Shown here: positions 44,735 to 56,681 of the stretch, piece by piece
How positions within the stretch are numbered: the first letter of the stretch is position 1
How the letters are laid out: the number at the start of each line of letters is the position of its first letter
DNA from: Atherinomorus stipes
Taxonomy: Eukaryota; Chordata; Actinopteri; Atheriniformes; Atherinidae
Length of the DNA stretch: 64,000 nucleotides
Direction: 5' to 3'
NCBI GenBank assembly: GCA_023101725.1
Contig: JALJCO010013393.1
Location: forward strand, 186,001-250,000
Translations under genes and position numbers: made by a program
Notes under the pieces: model-generated
Seen by the model: only the letters and a program-made list of their open reading frames with translations
Told to the model about the DNA's origin: nothing
The model's database searches: none

Positions 44735-45150
44735 TATAGCAAGGTGCGCAATGGAGGGCTCGGACAGGATTCGATCCCACATACTCCCGGGTGAGTCACA
44801 CACACTTACCAGTCAGCCAAAGGGACATGATCATGATCATGATCAATTGGAGGCATGGTGACAGGACCCCACACTGTCACATCTCTCCTTCTCTTTCCAC
44901 AAGCACATCATTGTGCTCCGCGCAGGCTACCACCAATTTTGAATCCATGAACTGTTTACCAGTCCATGGATCCTGCCGACAATGCCAGAATGTGGCAAGA
45001 TGTGCAAAGGAAGGCCCGGGCGGGATTCATTCCCACAGACTCCAGAGTGAGAGTCACGCCAGTCAGCCAAATGAATATCCTGGTGGCCAAGTAGCCAGAG
45101 TGCATGATCAATAGGAGCTATGGTGACAGGACCGCACATTGTCACACTTA
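44735..45150 (-). repeat. Tandem pair of tRNA-like repeat units
   Basis: Two units about 255 bp apart share GGATTCGATCCCACA (44767) / GGATTCATTCCCACAGA (45022), CCAGTCAGCCAAA, CATGATCA and ATGGTGACAGGACC.CACA.TGTCAC. On the minus strand the first contains a box B-like GGGATCGAATCC and a box A-like TGGCTGACTGG, so each unit looks like a tRNA-derived SINE head. A GATCAT triplication lies at 44827-44845. Confidence 0.6.
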
Positions 45151-45867
45151 TAATTTCATACAACTGGAAAACTTATTCAAGAAAAATATGGGTTCAAAGT
45201 TTTTCCCTCTGGACCATGAAAATGAGATCAATTGAGGATTGTTGCAACCAACATTGTGGTTAATATAGGGTAATGATTTTGAGAACTAAAGAAAGTCTGA
45301 AGAAATTTTTATGGCTGCCAATGCAGCTACTGCTCACGCCCAAGAGATCTCAATTACAGTATATACACTGACATCAGGGGCAGATAATAATGAGATCTCT
45401 TATGTTTATCCTACTTTTCAACAATGGCTCAAATAGTTATCTCAACTTAACCTACTTTGTTTCAGTGATGTCTTTTCTCTTTTTTAACTCACCTCTTGCT
45501 CCTAAGGGACCCCAAAGAAGTAATTCAGAAATAAATGATCAGAGAATGATACCATTATGAGAAGCTCAAACTGATCTCAAGCAATGAGATTGAGCCACAA
45601 GTGAGCAGCACATTTTTGCTATGGGATATTCCCGACCGAGATGCACGTTTTGTTCAAATTTTTCTTTTTTTTTTTGTTCTGGGGGGGGGGGCTGGCAGAG
45701 GCATAGGAGGAGTAGTGTGTCAAAAAATGGGACAGGAAACTGAATAATTATAAGATTGTGGAATAAACGCAGAGCTAGTAATATGTTGCCGTTGCTTACA
45801 GCATTAGCAGCCATAATAACTCCTCACGTTGACGAGTGTAGACTCACTGATCTACCTACATTAATGT
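45151..45867. other. No recognised feature
   Basis: T and G homopolymers at 45659-45691. Otherwise nothing named. Confidence 0.5.
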
Positions 45868-46012
45868 TTTTGGATGCTGGAAGGATCCAGAGAACCCATG
45901 CATGCTCAAACATGAAAACTCCACACATGAAAACCCTAGCTGAGATTAGAACCAGGAACCTTCAGCTGGAAGGCGACAGTCCCAACCACAACACCACATT
46001 GCAGCCTAAGCT
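45868..46012 (-). mobile_element. GGTTAGCAC retroposon head fragment, minus strand
   Basis: Read on the minus strand: GCTGCAATGTGGTGTTGTGG, TTGGGACTGTCGCCTTCCAG, CTGGTTCTAATCTCAGCTAG and GCATGGGTTCTCTGGATCC. This is the head and early body of the family, with box B as GGTTCTAATC. The 3' two thirds are absent. Confidence 0.7.
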
Positions 46013-47079
46013 AAAAATGCCTTACCTTTTCTCAGTTTCCCCTTTTCTTTTCTTTCTGTATGGTTTTGTTTCTGCTGATCCAAGCAAAAAAGTAAATGCC
46101 AGCTGAAGAAATACAAGAGATAAAAGGTAATCCCCATTAGAAGATGACAGTGTTTAAAGCCAAACAGACACAGGGGACTAGAATCTATTTCCCTTAATGA
46201 ACCAACACAGCACTTTCAGCTTCAGCTTGCAATTATTCTCAATTTCCACTTTGCATTCTCACTTCCTCATATTTACTGTTGCATTTCACCAGATGCGATG
46301 GTTTGCTCTCTACTTGCCTATTAGCTTGTGTAGCCCACAGCCTCCTCTCCCTACACTGTCTTCACAAAACATGATTTATGCATTGGAGCATGCAGTTTGA
46401 AATAGCTCGGGTATTTGGTTACTCAGTCACAATTAAATCAGTGTTTACTATCAGGATTCCAATTATTGCAAATGGAAAACCAGATGGATGACATTGACAT
46501 GTGCTTATAAATGACTGTTTTTAACATGTTTACCAAACCTTTATTTGAAAAGTTCACCTCCTCTCTTTTGGGTGTCATTATAGCATCTTCAGAATTTTGG
46601 CAAGTCAATACTGCAGGTTGGATGTAGCTTTTTTAAACTTCCTTTGTCATGCAAGCTAAGTTCCGCTGAGAATATAATGCAAATGCATGTAAAAGCTTAC
46701 ACGCAAAAAACAGTAAAAATAGATGTTTTACTGTTGTAAAACCTAGATTGTCTTCGACGATGCAGCTTAGGCAAACTAGGTTTAAGTTTGTTTACCTTAT
46801 CAAGGATCTGGGCTTTATAATGTTTGTTTTTAAAAGAGGGCCACATTTATGGAGTTTTAAATACTGACACAAGACATGTTTGTCACCAAACTGAGACCTG
46901 CAACAATATAGAAATAAATGCTTATTAACACTTAATATTACTGTAAGGTAAAGATAGATATTAATTATATCATGTGAACTGGGATGAAAGTAGATTGAAC
47001 AAAGTCTGAAAATGTTGAAAGTTGCAAAATTTTTTCACCTAGATACAGCAGCGATGTAAACATAATATGAGATTAAATA
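46013..47079. other. No gene recognised
   Basis: AT-rich DNA without a named family. Confidence 0.55.
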
Positions 47080-47875
47080 AACTGCATGAAGCTCATTTTC
47101 TGATGAATACAGTTTGTTCATGTAAATGTTAAGTCTTCCTCACACACTAGAATAAGTCATGGAGCTCCCCTGGGTTCTGTACTTGGAGCAGTACTTTTCA
47201 CATAATACATGCTTCCTTTGGGTAATGTTTACACATCATTGAATAAATTTCTGATGATACTCAGATATATTTCTCAATGAAACCTGATGAAACCAATCAG
47301 TTGGCCAGGTAAAAATAAAATGGCTTCAAGACAATCTGGATAATCCTAAATTTCCTTTTTAAAATTCAGACAGGCTGGTTGTCTATTTTGTATCTAAGAA
47401 CCTCAGGTAGACTCTGTAGTTCTGGAATCAATCTAGATGGTATTACCTCTTCCGCCAGTACTACAATGAAAAAAACCTGGAGTTATTCTGAACCTTGATC
47501 TGCACTTTGAATCAAACATAAAACAGCTTTCTACTGTAAGGCCACTTTCTTCAAGTCATCTTCCCAAAATGAGGAACATCCCATCTCAGAAAAACTATTG
47601 CATGAATTTGTTTCTTATAGATTTGACTACTATAATTCCTCATTATCAAATTATCATCAGAGATCAATATTTCTCCAGCTCAAGAACATAATTTAAAATT
47701 CTTCTCCTCACATATAAAACTCTTAGGCCTGATAGAGAGATATTAGTTCCAGAGATATAAATAGCCTAATAACTATGAAATGAAACCAATGCAGCAGGTT
47801 TCCCTGTGGGTTGTAGGAAGAGGCCAGTTTAAGAACATGGATAAGGTCTGGTATTAAGCACACAGTGCGCTCTCT
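47080..47875 (+). pseudogene. L2 LINE reverse-transcriptase relic, copy 2, 5' segment
   Basis: TAGAATAAGTCATGGAGCTC onward gives RISHGAPLGSVLG and TYMLPLGNV (one stop), then a frame-shifted DDTQIYFSMKPDETNQL equivalent around 47260-47305, and GITLDGITSSASTT near 47430. Further on come LNPDLHFESNIKQL, KMRNIPSQKNYCMNLF and DYYNSSLSNY, YHQRSIFLQLKN and KILLLTYKTL. This is the RT core and thumb of the same LINE family as at 42.2 kb, with many stops and shifts. The element is broken near 47875 and its 3' end reappears at 49596. Confidence 0.75.
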
Positions 47876-47942
47876 TTGGCACAATGCGGGGTGGTGGACC
47901 TGGGTAATAGCTCTCCACCCCATAAAAACTCAGTAAAAAATA
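47876..47942. mobile_element. Left arm of an outer foldback element
   Basis: GGACCTGGGTAATAGCTCTC then CACCCCATAAAAACTCAGTA is mirrored beyond the hAT by GTTATTTTTTTGTGTGGGGT, GGAGAGCCAATTTCACGCAG and GTC (48886-48929). The hAT at 47951 therefore sits in the centre of a small inverted-repeat element. Confidence 0.55.
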
Positions 47943-47950
47943 GTATCAAT

Positions 47951-48859
47951 TAGTGTTGTCAAAAAAATTGATTCTCAGATATTAATCGATTCTAAAAATA
48001 AGTATCTAGTTAGCTATTGAGTACCTCGGGTATCGATATTTAAATACCACATTGGCGTCTGCAGAGTCTCAGAAAGCATCAGTCGCCTCTGCCATTTTAA
48101 GCAGGCACCGCTGCGGGCAGCCCCTCACCTACAGTATCTCCCTGGAAGACCCACTGTTTACAGTGTGGCTAACTTAGCGACTTTAGACCTCTCTGTTAAC
48201 TTTTTTGTTTCAACAAGTGACTAGCAATAAATGCAGTGTTATTGGAGACTCATGCAGACTGAAAATGCAATGAAAGCGCGTGTGGTTTACTTTTCTCGCC
48301 ACTGCTGCGGCCGCACACCCCGCCCCCGGAGAGAAGCACTGGCTCCATTCTCGCACAGCAGCATTTCACGCAGCTTCACCCTAACTAGTTTGTCTGTTCT
48401 ATTATTGTTTACTTGATTTAGTCTCAAGTATTGTGAAGAAAAGGACACGTAAACAAATACAATAACTAGTGGTTGAAGTTTTTAACTCATCTCCTCTGAA
48501 CCACAGTGAGCAGTTGGAGACTGTATCTCTGCACAAACTAGATCTTAAAAATAATTTTAAGCAAATCTGCCTCGCGCAACACAGAACTCAGATCCCCATT
48601 CTGCTGCTACGATGCTGGACAGGACATGTTAAAAATAATAACAATAATAATACTGTAACAACAATTATGATTACAATAATTAATTTTTAAAGTCTTTTCT
48701 TATATATATATATATATTCATATATTTTTGTTGGTGTTGTTTGGATTGTATTTTTTTTGTTGGGGGGGGTTCCCATTAGTATCGAAAATAGTATTGAGTA
48801 TCGACCACCATCTTTAGTATCGGTATCGAGAATGTAATTTTAGTATCCTGACGACCCTA
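47951..48859. mobile_element. hAT-type element with 8-bp duplication
   Basis: TAGTGTTGTCAAAAAAATTG at the left and CAGGATACTAAAATTAC-complement ending GACGACCCTA at the right form imperfect terminal repeats (TAG.GT.GTC). Subterminal GTATCGATA words occur on both sides (48032, 48780-48830). The flanks GTATCAAT (47943-47950) and GTATCAAA (48860-48867) match at 7 of 8. The interior is GC-rich near 48290-48330 (a NotI site GCGGCCGC) and has no recognised transposase. It contains the tail of the poly-A retrocopy family (48577-48632), a (TA)n at 48701-48716 and a G run. Confidence 0.8.
48577..48640 (+). mobile_element. Poly-A retrocopy family, copy 3 (3' end only)
   Basis: CAGATCCCCATTCTGCTGCT, ACGATGCTGGACAGGACATG then TTAAAAATAATAAC. 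It matches the last 55 bp of the copies at 7933 and 20616 with a degenerate A-rich tail. It lies inside the hAT element. Confidence 0.65.
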
Positions 48860-48867
48860 GTATCAAA

Positions 48868-49595
48868 AGTTTGTGCTACGTTACTGGTTATTTTTTTGTG
48901 TGGGGTGGAGAGCCAATTTCACGCAGGTCAGCAACCTCAGAGCAGCAGCAGCCATGGTGTGGAGAGGAGGAAGCAGGTCTGGAGAGGAGGGGAGCTGATC
49001 TAAATTTGAATATGGCATTGGCAAAAAATAAAAGAAAATGAAAAGACATAAATAATGTCAGCTTCTAACTACCATGATGCTGCAGCTGCAGATATTCTGA
49101 TTCATCTGTCTAGAATTAGCTGTGTTAAACAATGATGTTGATTGTTATTTAATTAGATAATGAAAACTTGACGTGTCGCCTGCACACCTCATGACAAATG
49201 ATTTTGACCCAATGCTGCATGTCTGCAATCCTGCAGGCAGCACTCTTCCAGCCATTTGTGCATAAAGCTGACAGTTAGCACCTGCTTTTCAGACGTGCTA
49301 AATTACACGCAATTTTTTGGGCCGCTTTCCGTTGCACGGTAGATAAATCACATTTCATGTATAAAGCTGAGTTGTTGTCATAGGCTCCTCCCAATATTTT
49401 GCGCATTCTGGCAGAAACGCCCAGATTGCATATTCAACTACTGTACAGCAGACATGCAAAATGGATAGCAAGGCTTTTTTGCCCGCTAACAGGCGCCAAC
49501 CTCTTTTTGCCCTGCTTTGTAAATCAGCTCCGGCGGATTACTGCGTGTGTAATGAAGATAGCGCTTATTTTAGCACGTACAAACCTTTCGTAAAT
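48868..49595. mobile_element. Outer foldback right arm and unclassified repeat
   Basis: The first 60 bp hold the inverted partner of 47876-47942. The remainder, including GCGCATTCTGGCAGAAACGC (49402) and CGTAAATCAGGACCTTCGTG (49588), looks like further transposon-derived sequence because it lies inside the interrupted L2, but I cannot name its family. AGCTGAC/GTCAGC-type ends were not resolved. Confidence 0.4.
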
Positions 49596-49865
49596 CAGGA
49601 CCTTCGTGACAAGGCACCATTGTCAACGTTCAGGCTGCTATGGAAATGGGAGGCAGAACCTTCAGCCATCAGACCCCTCTGTGGAACCAACTCCCAGTTT
49701 GGCCTGTAGCAGCAGACACCCTCTATCCTTCAGGTCAGGTTTCAAACAAATGCAACCTGAATGTTTGCCCATCCTAGTTGGGTAATCATCCTTTTATGGA
49801 TTTGCTTGTCTTCACACTGTTTAATGAATCTGATGAATAAAGCTGAATTGAATTAAACTAATTCA
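49596..49865 (+). pseudogene. L2 LINE 3' end, continuation of copy 2
   Basis: 49640-49740 encodes, across two frames, MGGRTFSHQTPLWNQLPVWP and ADTLYPSG, which is the GGGRTFSY.APLLWNQLPVW..ADTL block at the end of L2 polyproteins. The tail follows: GATGAATAAAGCTGAATTGA and ATTAAA. Together with 47080-47875 it makes one LINE split by about 1.7 kb of DNA transposons. Confidence 0.75.
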
Positions 49866-52440
49866 AGATTACTTTGTTGGGAAGTGGTGTTATGCAAATG
49901 AAGCTAAAGTGAAATAAATCCTGAACAACAATAAAAAACAAGCAAACAAAAAAACACAAAAAAAAAACCTTGTAGTTTCATCGTAAATGTAAAGTAAGTT
50001 GTATCGTTATTGGGTTTTCTGGACTCGGCATACATTGTTTTGGTGGTCACGCTTTCACTTTGACTTTGGTGACACGCATTGCCAGTTTGGACTTCTGTCC
50101 TGAACCATGTTTTTCCTGTAACTATGATTGATACTTTTCCACTGTAAATGACTGGGATTGGGAGGTACAAGTATGTGGATGTCAAGTTCAAAATACATAT
50201 ATTTTGGTTTAAAAGAACACATTTTGAGAGTTTATATTTTTAATGCTTTTGGTTCAGTTTTAAGGGTCCATGATGATCAAGTTGCCGTATAAGCAACAAC
50301 CTTGGAATAAGCAGTGATATTATGCTTGCTTTCACTATTGTAAAACAGAAAAACTTCTCCAAACAGGAACTCTCAGATCTGAACAAAATCTGAGCATCAA
50401 AAGTAAAAATCACATTTTGCTGCCCAAATCCAAACTCTGTTTGGTTAAAGCATCTGTGCTTGTTTTCTTTTTCTGCATTCAACGTTAAGCTACATGCATA
50501 TTTTCATGTTTGTCCACACAAACACAGCCAATTTTTTTTTTTTTTTCTGTCTTTCTGTTCTAATGTGGGACATAAATAACAAGCACAACAACCAGTAATC
50601 AAATGGTACTGCTGTTACGGTATGGTGAACTTGTTCACTCTTAGGGGCATAGTGTTTTCTGTGATCATGCTGAGATCTCTTTGAAACCTTCCCCTCTGGC
50701 GGATCTCCTCCCATGAGATTTAAAGATTACTTATTGGCTGGAATTGTCTCTTCTTAATTCCATCAACAAGTGCCAGAGGAGCAACTGCTTAGACCAAGAA
50801 CATTACCATCTTTCTGATTAGCATAAGTTGGCTTGCATTCTCTGAATTGCCTTTTAGTACTGCATTCTTAAATATTTGTTTGTCGTGCTTCTTAATCAGT
50901 GTTTAAAGCACAAATCCATGTTAAAGGGCTCCCTAGATTCCCACAGTAATTTTGGGTAGGGTGGCCTTTCTATTATACTGCTTCATCATGGTATAAAATA
51001 TCATTACATTGATTCTCAGCATCCCTTCGGTCTAGGCATCCCAGGTTCCACCAGGATTGGAATAATATTAAAGCAAGATTTCAAAGATTTAAAAAAAAAA
51101 GAAAATAAGCCGCAGCATCAGACCCAGTGACTCCAACTGAACAATGTGGTTTCATGATGAGGAGTGATTGGGAACCCCTGGGGTTGATGATAGATAGAAA
51201 AAATTATGCAAAAGATGCTTAGTATAATGAGCCACACTACACATCCTTAACATGCACTAATGAACAGGCAATTTACCGGAAATTTATGTTGCTCACACAC
51301 TATCAAAACAAAACACGCAACTTATTTGGTTTTACTAACAGCTTGTGGTTTAGGATCGGAAACGCAGTCCTTGATTGTTGGAACAGACTCTCTTTCCAGC
51401 AAAAGCCTGGTTGTAAATTCCCCATCATGCTGGTCCTTATTCATCCAACAGTTTTCGGTAAAGTGCCGTCACAAATACATCGGTTGGTGCAACTCTGTAT
51501 CTGGCTCCCAAAAACAATGTCCATCCATTGCTGTCTAGTTGTCGTTTCCTTGATTAATTTGAATAAATTTTCCATCACAGGTCAGAGCACCTTCATTAAA
51601 AAAACAAAGTATAACTCTCTAAAATCGACTATTTCCAGCATCATAGAAACTGAATGTAGAGCCATTCCGGAAAATTCCAGCATGCATTTACGTGAAATGG
51701 TGCGGGTCACTCAAATGACAGTACAAACCAAATGCAGTATATATGTATTGAAATAAATAAATAAATAAACAAACAAAATAAAATAACAGATTAACATTCC
51801 ATTGAGGTATCAATGACAGGGCCAAGGCAATGCAGGAAAATTCACAAACATTTTAAATATAGACATTGGTAATACATAAAGGAGAGTGAAAGACGACAGG
51901 TTATGTCCCACAAACTCCAGGACATGTGTTATGTGGAAAGAGGCCATATGAAGAGCTGCTTGCATCATTGAAATTGTCATGTTTTTCTCAAGCAGATCTT
52001 TTTTTTTCTACCTGTTATTTTTTCTCACCACAGAATGTCCTTGCAACGACAGTCTTTTTCTTACTACTGGCAGCTACCAACTCACCTTGGTTTAGAAAAA
52101 ACTTATTTTCTTTTCTTTGCACAATAAAACAAAGAACTAAAGCAGAATCCTGTAGACTGAGTTAAACCACCAGTGGCTAACAAAATCAGTATGTGAAACG
52201 TGATCCTGCAGACGTTAACACATGCAAGCCTGTGTGAAGAAAAGTTTCCTCATTCATCAGCTTTGTGAGGCCTTTGGAGACAGCAGATGGTCACATATTC
52301 CACACATGAATTTCCCATCAGCTTCACCTTCATGTCCCTTCTGATTATCCAACTCCATTGTTTGATCTGATGGGTGTGGACTGATTAATTTTTTTAAAAA
52401 TTCAGTTTCTGTTAGAGGAAGGGAAGAACATGGAGCTTAA
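49866..52440. other. No gene recognised
   Basis: About 2.6 kb of AT-rich DNA with A/T homopolymers and an AAAT microsatellite at 51750-51780. A 156-codon open frame at 51286-51756 has no recognisable domain. Confidence 0.55.
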
Positions 52441-52700
52441 ATGATTACTTTTCTTCTTTTTTTCAGCCTGGACCTTTTTTCTAGGAGTTTATACCTGCAT
52501 TTACTCACCTGTATCACTTTGACTCCTTCGGAATATATTTTGTTGAGTCGCCCTCCGGCATGCATCCATATAATGGGAGAGACAGGGCAGCCTCTCTATA
52601 AGGAATTATCTGCAGCAAGATGCTTTCATTTCACCAACACTTTAAGTAGAATGAACAAACAAGTACTATCCAGTTTCCTGGATGTTTTCTACATTGAAAG
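52441..52700. mobile_element. Single arm of the 37-kb foldback family
   Basis: CAGCCTGGACCTTTTTTCTA, GGAGTTTATACCTGCATTTA, CTTTGACTCCTTCGGAATAT, GACAGGGCAGCCTCTCTATA and TTTAAGTAGAATGAACAAAC follow the order of the left arm at 37325-37560. The second arm is missing here. Confidence 0.8.
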
Positions 52701-53660
52701 TGAGCAAGAACTGCAAAAGGATTTAAAAAAAAAGACACCATATGAGAATTATTAGGCTAAGAGGTTAAAAAAAAACTTGGTAATCTTCCAAGTCCCAAAT
52801 TCAGAACTGTTCCAGCTTCATACGGTTGCAGTGGTAAGAAAGCTGAATGATTATTAAATAATTCTCCGTTCCTAATTGAATTGACTTGAGCTTAGACAAG
52901 GATCTGCTAAAACATCTCTGATTAATTTTCATTTTCCCCTTTTCTATCAAGCTCTCCACTTCACAGCAGCAGAAGGTTTAATATGAGAGCAGTAACATCT
53001 TCTTCCTCTCCTGCACCTCTGCAGGTAAGACGGTGTGACCATTTAGCTATCACAATTCATTATAAACGTATAATGACAGCGATGCCATTTGTGCTTGAAT
53101 TACTTCTGTTATCACTGCGGATTACAAGTGCACTCCCTTCACATCAGGGTGGAATGAATTCATGCTTTTTTTTCCTTCCTGTTCTGAACGGATGTCTCTG
53201 CACCTGCTGCTTTCTCTCTGTTGCTTTTCAAATGTGGTGACTTGCCTTGCTGCAGGCTAAGGTGAAAAATGGATTTTATTTATGTATATCACTTCTACTT
53301 ACGGATTCTCTGCAGAATTAAGTGTGATCCAGCATGTATCTTCTGTATGGAAATACTAATATGCTACATAATAGCTGGATGAAGAAGTACAACGCATCCT
53401 TTTTTTTTTTTTTTTTTACATCTCAGTTTAATTTATGTCAATATCAGATGTTAACTATGTATAATCAAATGAAGAAAAATATTTCACTATATTTCTGCCG
53501 GTGTTATTTATTGAGGAGTCACATTGCAGAGGTTGGAAAAGTGTTTAATCTTCTGGATTTACAGACAAAAATCCAGCAGGTAGACTGAAGTTGCAGCAAT
53601 CTGCTCAGAATGTGGGTGTGTGTTTGGCAAGATTTTTGATTTAGCTTCAGATTTAGCTTG
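52701..53660. other. No recognised feature
   Basis: AT-rich DNA with a T run at 53399-53417. Confidence 0.5.
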
Positions 53661-53855
53661 AGGCTACATGGTGGTGCGGTGGTTAGCACCGCAGCCTCAC
53701 AGCAAGAAGGTCACTGGTTCAAGCCTAAGCTAGGGAGGGGGGTTCAAACAGTTGCCTTTCTGTGTGGAGTTTGCATGTTCTCCCCATGTGTGGGTTCTTT
53801 CCAGGTACTCCAGCTTCCTCCCACCATCTAAAGACATGCATGTTAGGCAAGCGGG
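53661..53855 (+). mobile_element. GGTTAGCAC retroposon, 3'-truncated copy
   Basis: Head GGTGGTGCGGTGGTTAGCAC with box A TGGTGCGGTGG, box B region GGTTCAAGCC, body GGAGTTTGCATGTTCTCCCC and CTAAAGACATGCATGTTAGG, after which similarity stops. Confidence 0.85.
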
Positions 53856-54724
53856 TCTCCCTTGAAATAGAGAGTGTGTGTCTCAACGGGATTTACCTGT
53901 ACAAATATAGGTCAGAGGCAGGGTGGATGATGTTTTCTAAGAGCATTTTTTACTATATTCCTTAAAGTCTTCTTCACACCCTGATTGCAGCCAATTGATT
54001 AAATGTTCTGACACAAAAATTGAAAAAAATTAATCACCTGTAGAACGGACAGGACTGAAAAAAAAACATTGAATGAAATTGTAAAGGCCCGTGCTTAAGG
54101 AATGATTATATGTCCATCAAACTCGACTGCCGTTTGTCCCCCTGCCACCCTCCCCACGCGCGCGCGCATGTGAGTACTCGCAGCTCGCCGTGGGCATCTC
54201 ACAGTGCAAATGAACGTGGCTGCTTGCTTTTCTTATTGGTGGAACTGTTTGCTCTTAAAATCCACTGAAAAGAAAAAAAACGGTGTGGATCAAGTCATGG
54301 TGGTGTTGGTGTTTGCAGTGAGGATGTTTTACACTACAGAGGAAGTTGGAGGTGAGATAATTATAACAATCTAGCCACTCGGCTGTTCTCAGTTATCTTT
54401 GCCAACTACCATCAGCGCACACGTTTCTGTGCTCTGGAGGCGTGGATGTATTTTTTAGAAATGTAGCTTGCTCGAACAGTTATTTATCCAGGATCCCCTA
54501 GCCTCCTAGCCTGCCTTTACAATATATATATATATATATATATATGTTAATTCAAATTACCTACAAACTGGCTGATATGATAAGTCCACAGCTTAGAAAT
54601 TAAACCAAAAGTTGACCAGTTTCCCGAAGCAGTTCAACGCTGTGGCTGGTTGGGTGTTGAGCTCAGGACAATTAATCATGGCCAACATGACATGTCTGTC
54701 CCAAGGGGCAAATTCCACTGAAGA
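53856..54724. other. No gene; small CG and TA repeats
   Basis: CACGCGCGCGCGCATG at 54156-54169 and (TA)n at 54521-54545. Otherwise no family recognised. Confidence 0.55.
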
Positions 54725-55360
54725 ACAATGAAGCTACTTCCTGGTTACCCCAAAATTATAATTCTTCCTTCATCTGCTAGGGGCGGGCTCCAAAAGGGGG
54801 CGAATTCCATAGCTTCCCATGTTAAAAAGGCCAACTTTACATCAGAAAAAAAAAAAATGTTTACAGCCTGGTTCAAAACAAAATTTTAGGTTTAATAGGT
54901 CAAGTTTGTCAGGTTTAATAGGTCAACTGTGAGGATGGTGATTTTTTTTTCTTTTTTCAAAAACACATCCGTTTAGATGGTATTTAATCTTGAAATTAAA
55001 CATAATTAGAGGCGTGTCATTTTGATTAACAGGTGGAAGACCAGGTGCCGATTTTAGCCATGGAGGCTAATAGTTAGCTCCCTGCTTGCTCCCAGGAGTC
55101 TGACCATGCCTTACCATAAAACCGCCTACCTTCGTTAGTTCCTGTTCACTTTGGATTAGCTCGGTTAGCATTAGCTTGGCTGTCAATCATTTACCCCATG
55201 CCTCACAGCTTCCCTCTCTTTGCCCATTTTAGTATTTTCCAGGAGTGATGACACACGTGACACGGCAAGATGGCAATGGTGGGAAACCCCCAACTGGCTT
55301 CACTTTCTCCTGTTTAGACATGGCTGTATAAAACGTCCATTTTTTGTTTTACAGTCTTTG
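54725..55360 (-). mobile_element. Teleost repeat, GGGAAGCTATGG / AGGCCAACTTTACA type, copy 1
   Basis: CTTCCCATGTTAAAAAGGCC, AACTTTACATCAG, TTTACAGCCTGGTTCAAAAC and GGTTTAATAGGTCAA, and later GAGTGATGACACACGTGACA, CGGCAAGATGGC and CAACTGGCTTCACTTTCTCC, are the inverted counterparts of segments at 61185-61905. No terminal repeats or protein. A 22-bp piece (GGTTTAATAGGTCAA) is locally duplicated at 54888 and 54911. Confidence 0.75.
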
Positions 55361-56049
55361 GTCATTTCTTACAAACTAGAATTTTGCAGTTTTATCCTTC
55401 ACAGATCAATAAAAGTCAGTGAAGTGTAACGGTTTTGTGACTGTAGACTCCACGGAGAAACCAGCACCTAGAAGTGTGAGAATTACCTGCAGAGTCTGGG
55501 AAAAAAATTGTGAATCCGGACATGTATGGTCTGGTTAGAACAGCAAAATTGTGAAATCTAAGCTGAACTTCTCCATAAACAACTTCTAACATCAACATGT
55601 GTTGAGATACAGGACAGTAAGGCCACAGAGCTGTAAACAGGTGAAAAAGCTGCAGTATATTTTGGAGGAGGTGGACTGTAGCAGCTCCTTCATATTGTGT
55701 GTGTATGTTTGTATGCGTGGATGCATGCTTATTTGTGTGGCAGATGCTGCATGCCATGTTGTGTTCTGCTATGTCAGTAGGTGCCTCCTCCCTCTCTGTG
55801 TTAAATCAAGCATTTAATCAAACTTCAAGGTCAAACAGAGAAACAAGATGCTGAGTCGCTTCAGTAGCTGAACTTTAAGAATCTTTAAGCTCTATCACAC
55901 TCATCACCGGTGTGTGGACAGAGGAGAGGGTCTGTACTCTGTTGCTGCATTTGCATTGATTTTCTCCTGTCGACCAAAAGCACTGATGTCAGCAGCTTAA
56001 AGGTGGTCTTAGAAAGAATTTCAGTTTCAGAATAGGAAATGGGATTAAC
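55361..56049. other. No recognised feature
   Basis: Mixed DNA. Open frames lack domains. Confidence 0.5.
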
Positions 56050-56180
56050 CACAACACTGTCCAATCTCAATCCCCCTCTTAGCCCTTCCCCTCTGTTTTG
56101 TGCATTTGTGAGAGACAAACAAGTTTCTTGATTCTCTTTTGGGGTGAGGGGAAGGGACAAGAAGAAGGGGTAGATACCCT
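56050..56180. mobile_element. C/G-rich-armed MITE-like repeat, copy 2
   Basis: CACTGTCCAATCTCAATCCC, CCTCTTAGCCCTTCCCCTCT, GTTTTGTGCATTTGTGAGAG, then GGGGTGAGGGGAAGGGACAA and GAAGGGGTAGATA. Same layout as 2771-2965. Confidence 0.55.
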
Positions 56181-56258
56181 TGTCAGTGGCACTTTTTCAG
56201 ATGCAGACTTAACTGCAAAGAGATAGGAGGAGTTTTACACTTTCGCACAAGAAACATA

Positions 56259-56494
56259 CAGGACTGTCAGGACAGAAAATTAGAATATTGTGATTAAGTT
56301 CTTTATTTTCTGTAATATAGTTAAAAAAAACATGAAGATGTCATACATTCTGGATTCATTACAAATCAACTGAAATACTGCAAGCCTTTTATTGTTTTAA
56401 TAGTGCTGATTATGGCATACAGCTTAAGAAAACTCAAAAATCCGATCTCAAAATATTCAAATATTGTGAATTCCAATTTTCTGAGACAGTCCTG
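56259..56494 (+). mobile_element. Mariner-type MITE (CAGGACTGTC ends), copy 1
   Basis: The element lies between TA 56257-56258 and TA 56495-56496. Left CAGGACTGTCAGGACAGAAA and right TTTTCTGAGACAGTCCTG. Interior TACATTCTGGATTCATTACA, AATCAACTGAAATACTGC and AAGCCTTTTATTG. Length 236 bp, no coding capacity. Confidence 0.88.
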
Positions 56495-56681
56495 TACATG
56501 GTGCTGACTCACACAAGTGTAAGTTGCCTTTTCGCATATAACCTTTAAAATGTTTAACTTTTGTTAAAAACTTTACAGTAAATTAATGTTTACCCATGAT
56601 GGTAAAATGCAGCGTTTGACCACTACATATGTTTCAGACATAAAAGTAAGAATGTTGTAATTTGCATAAAGGTTTAGTTTA

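Noticed and set aside
51286..51756. A 156-codon open frame
   Set aside because: No recognisable domain, AT-rich composition, no splice or promoter context that I could support.
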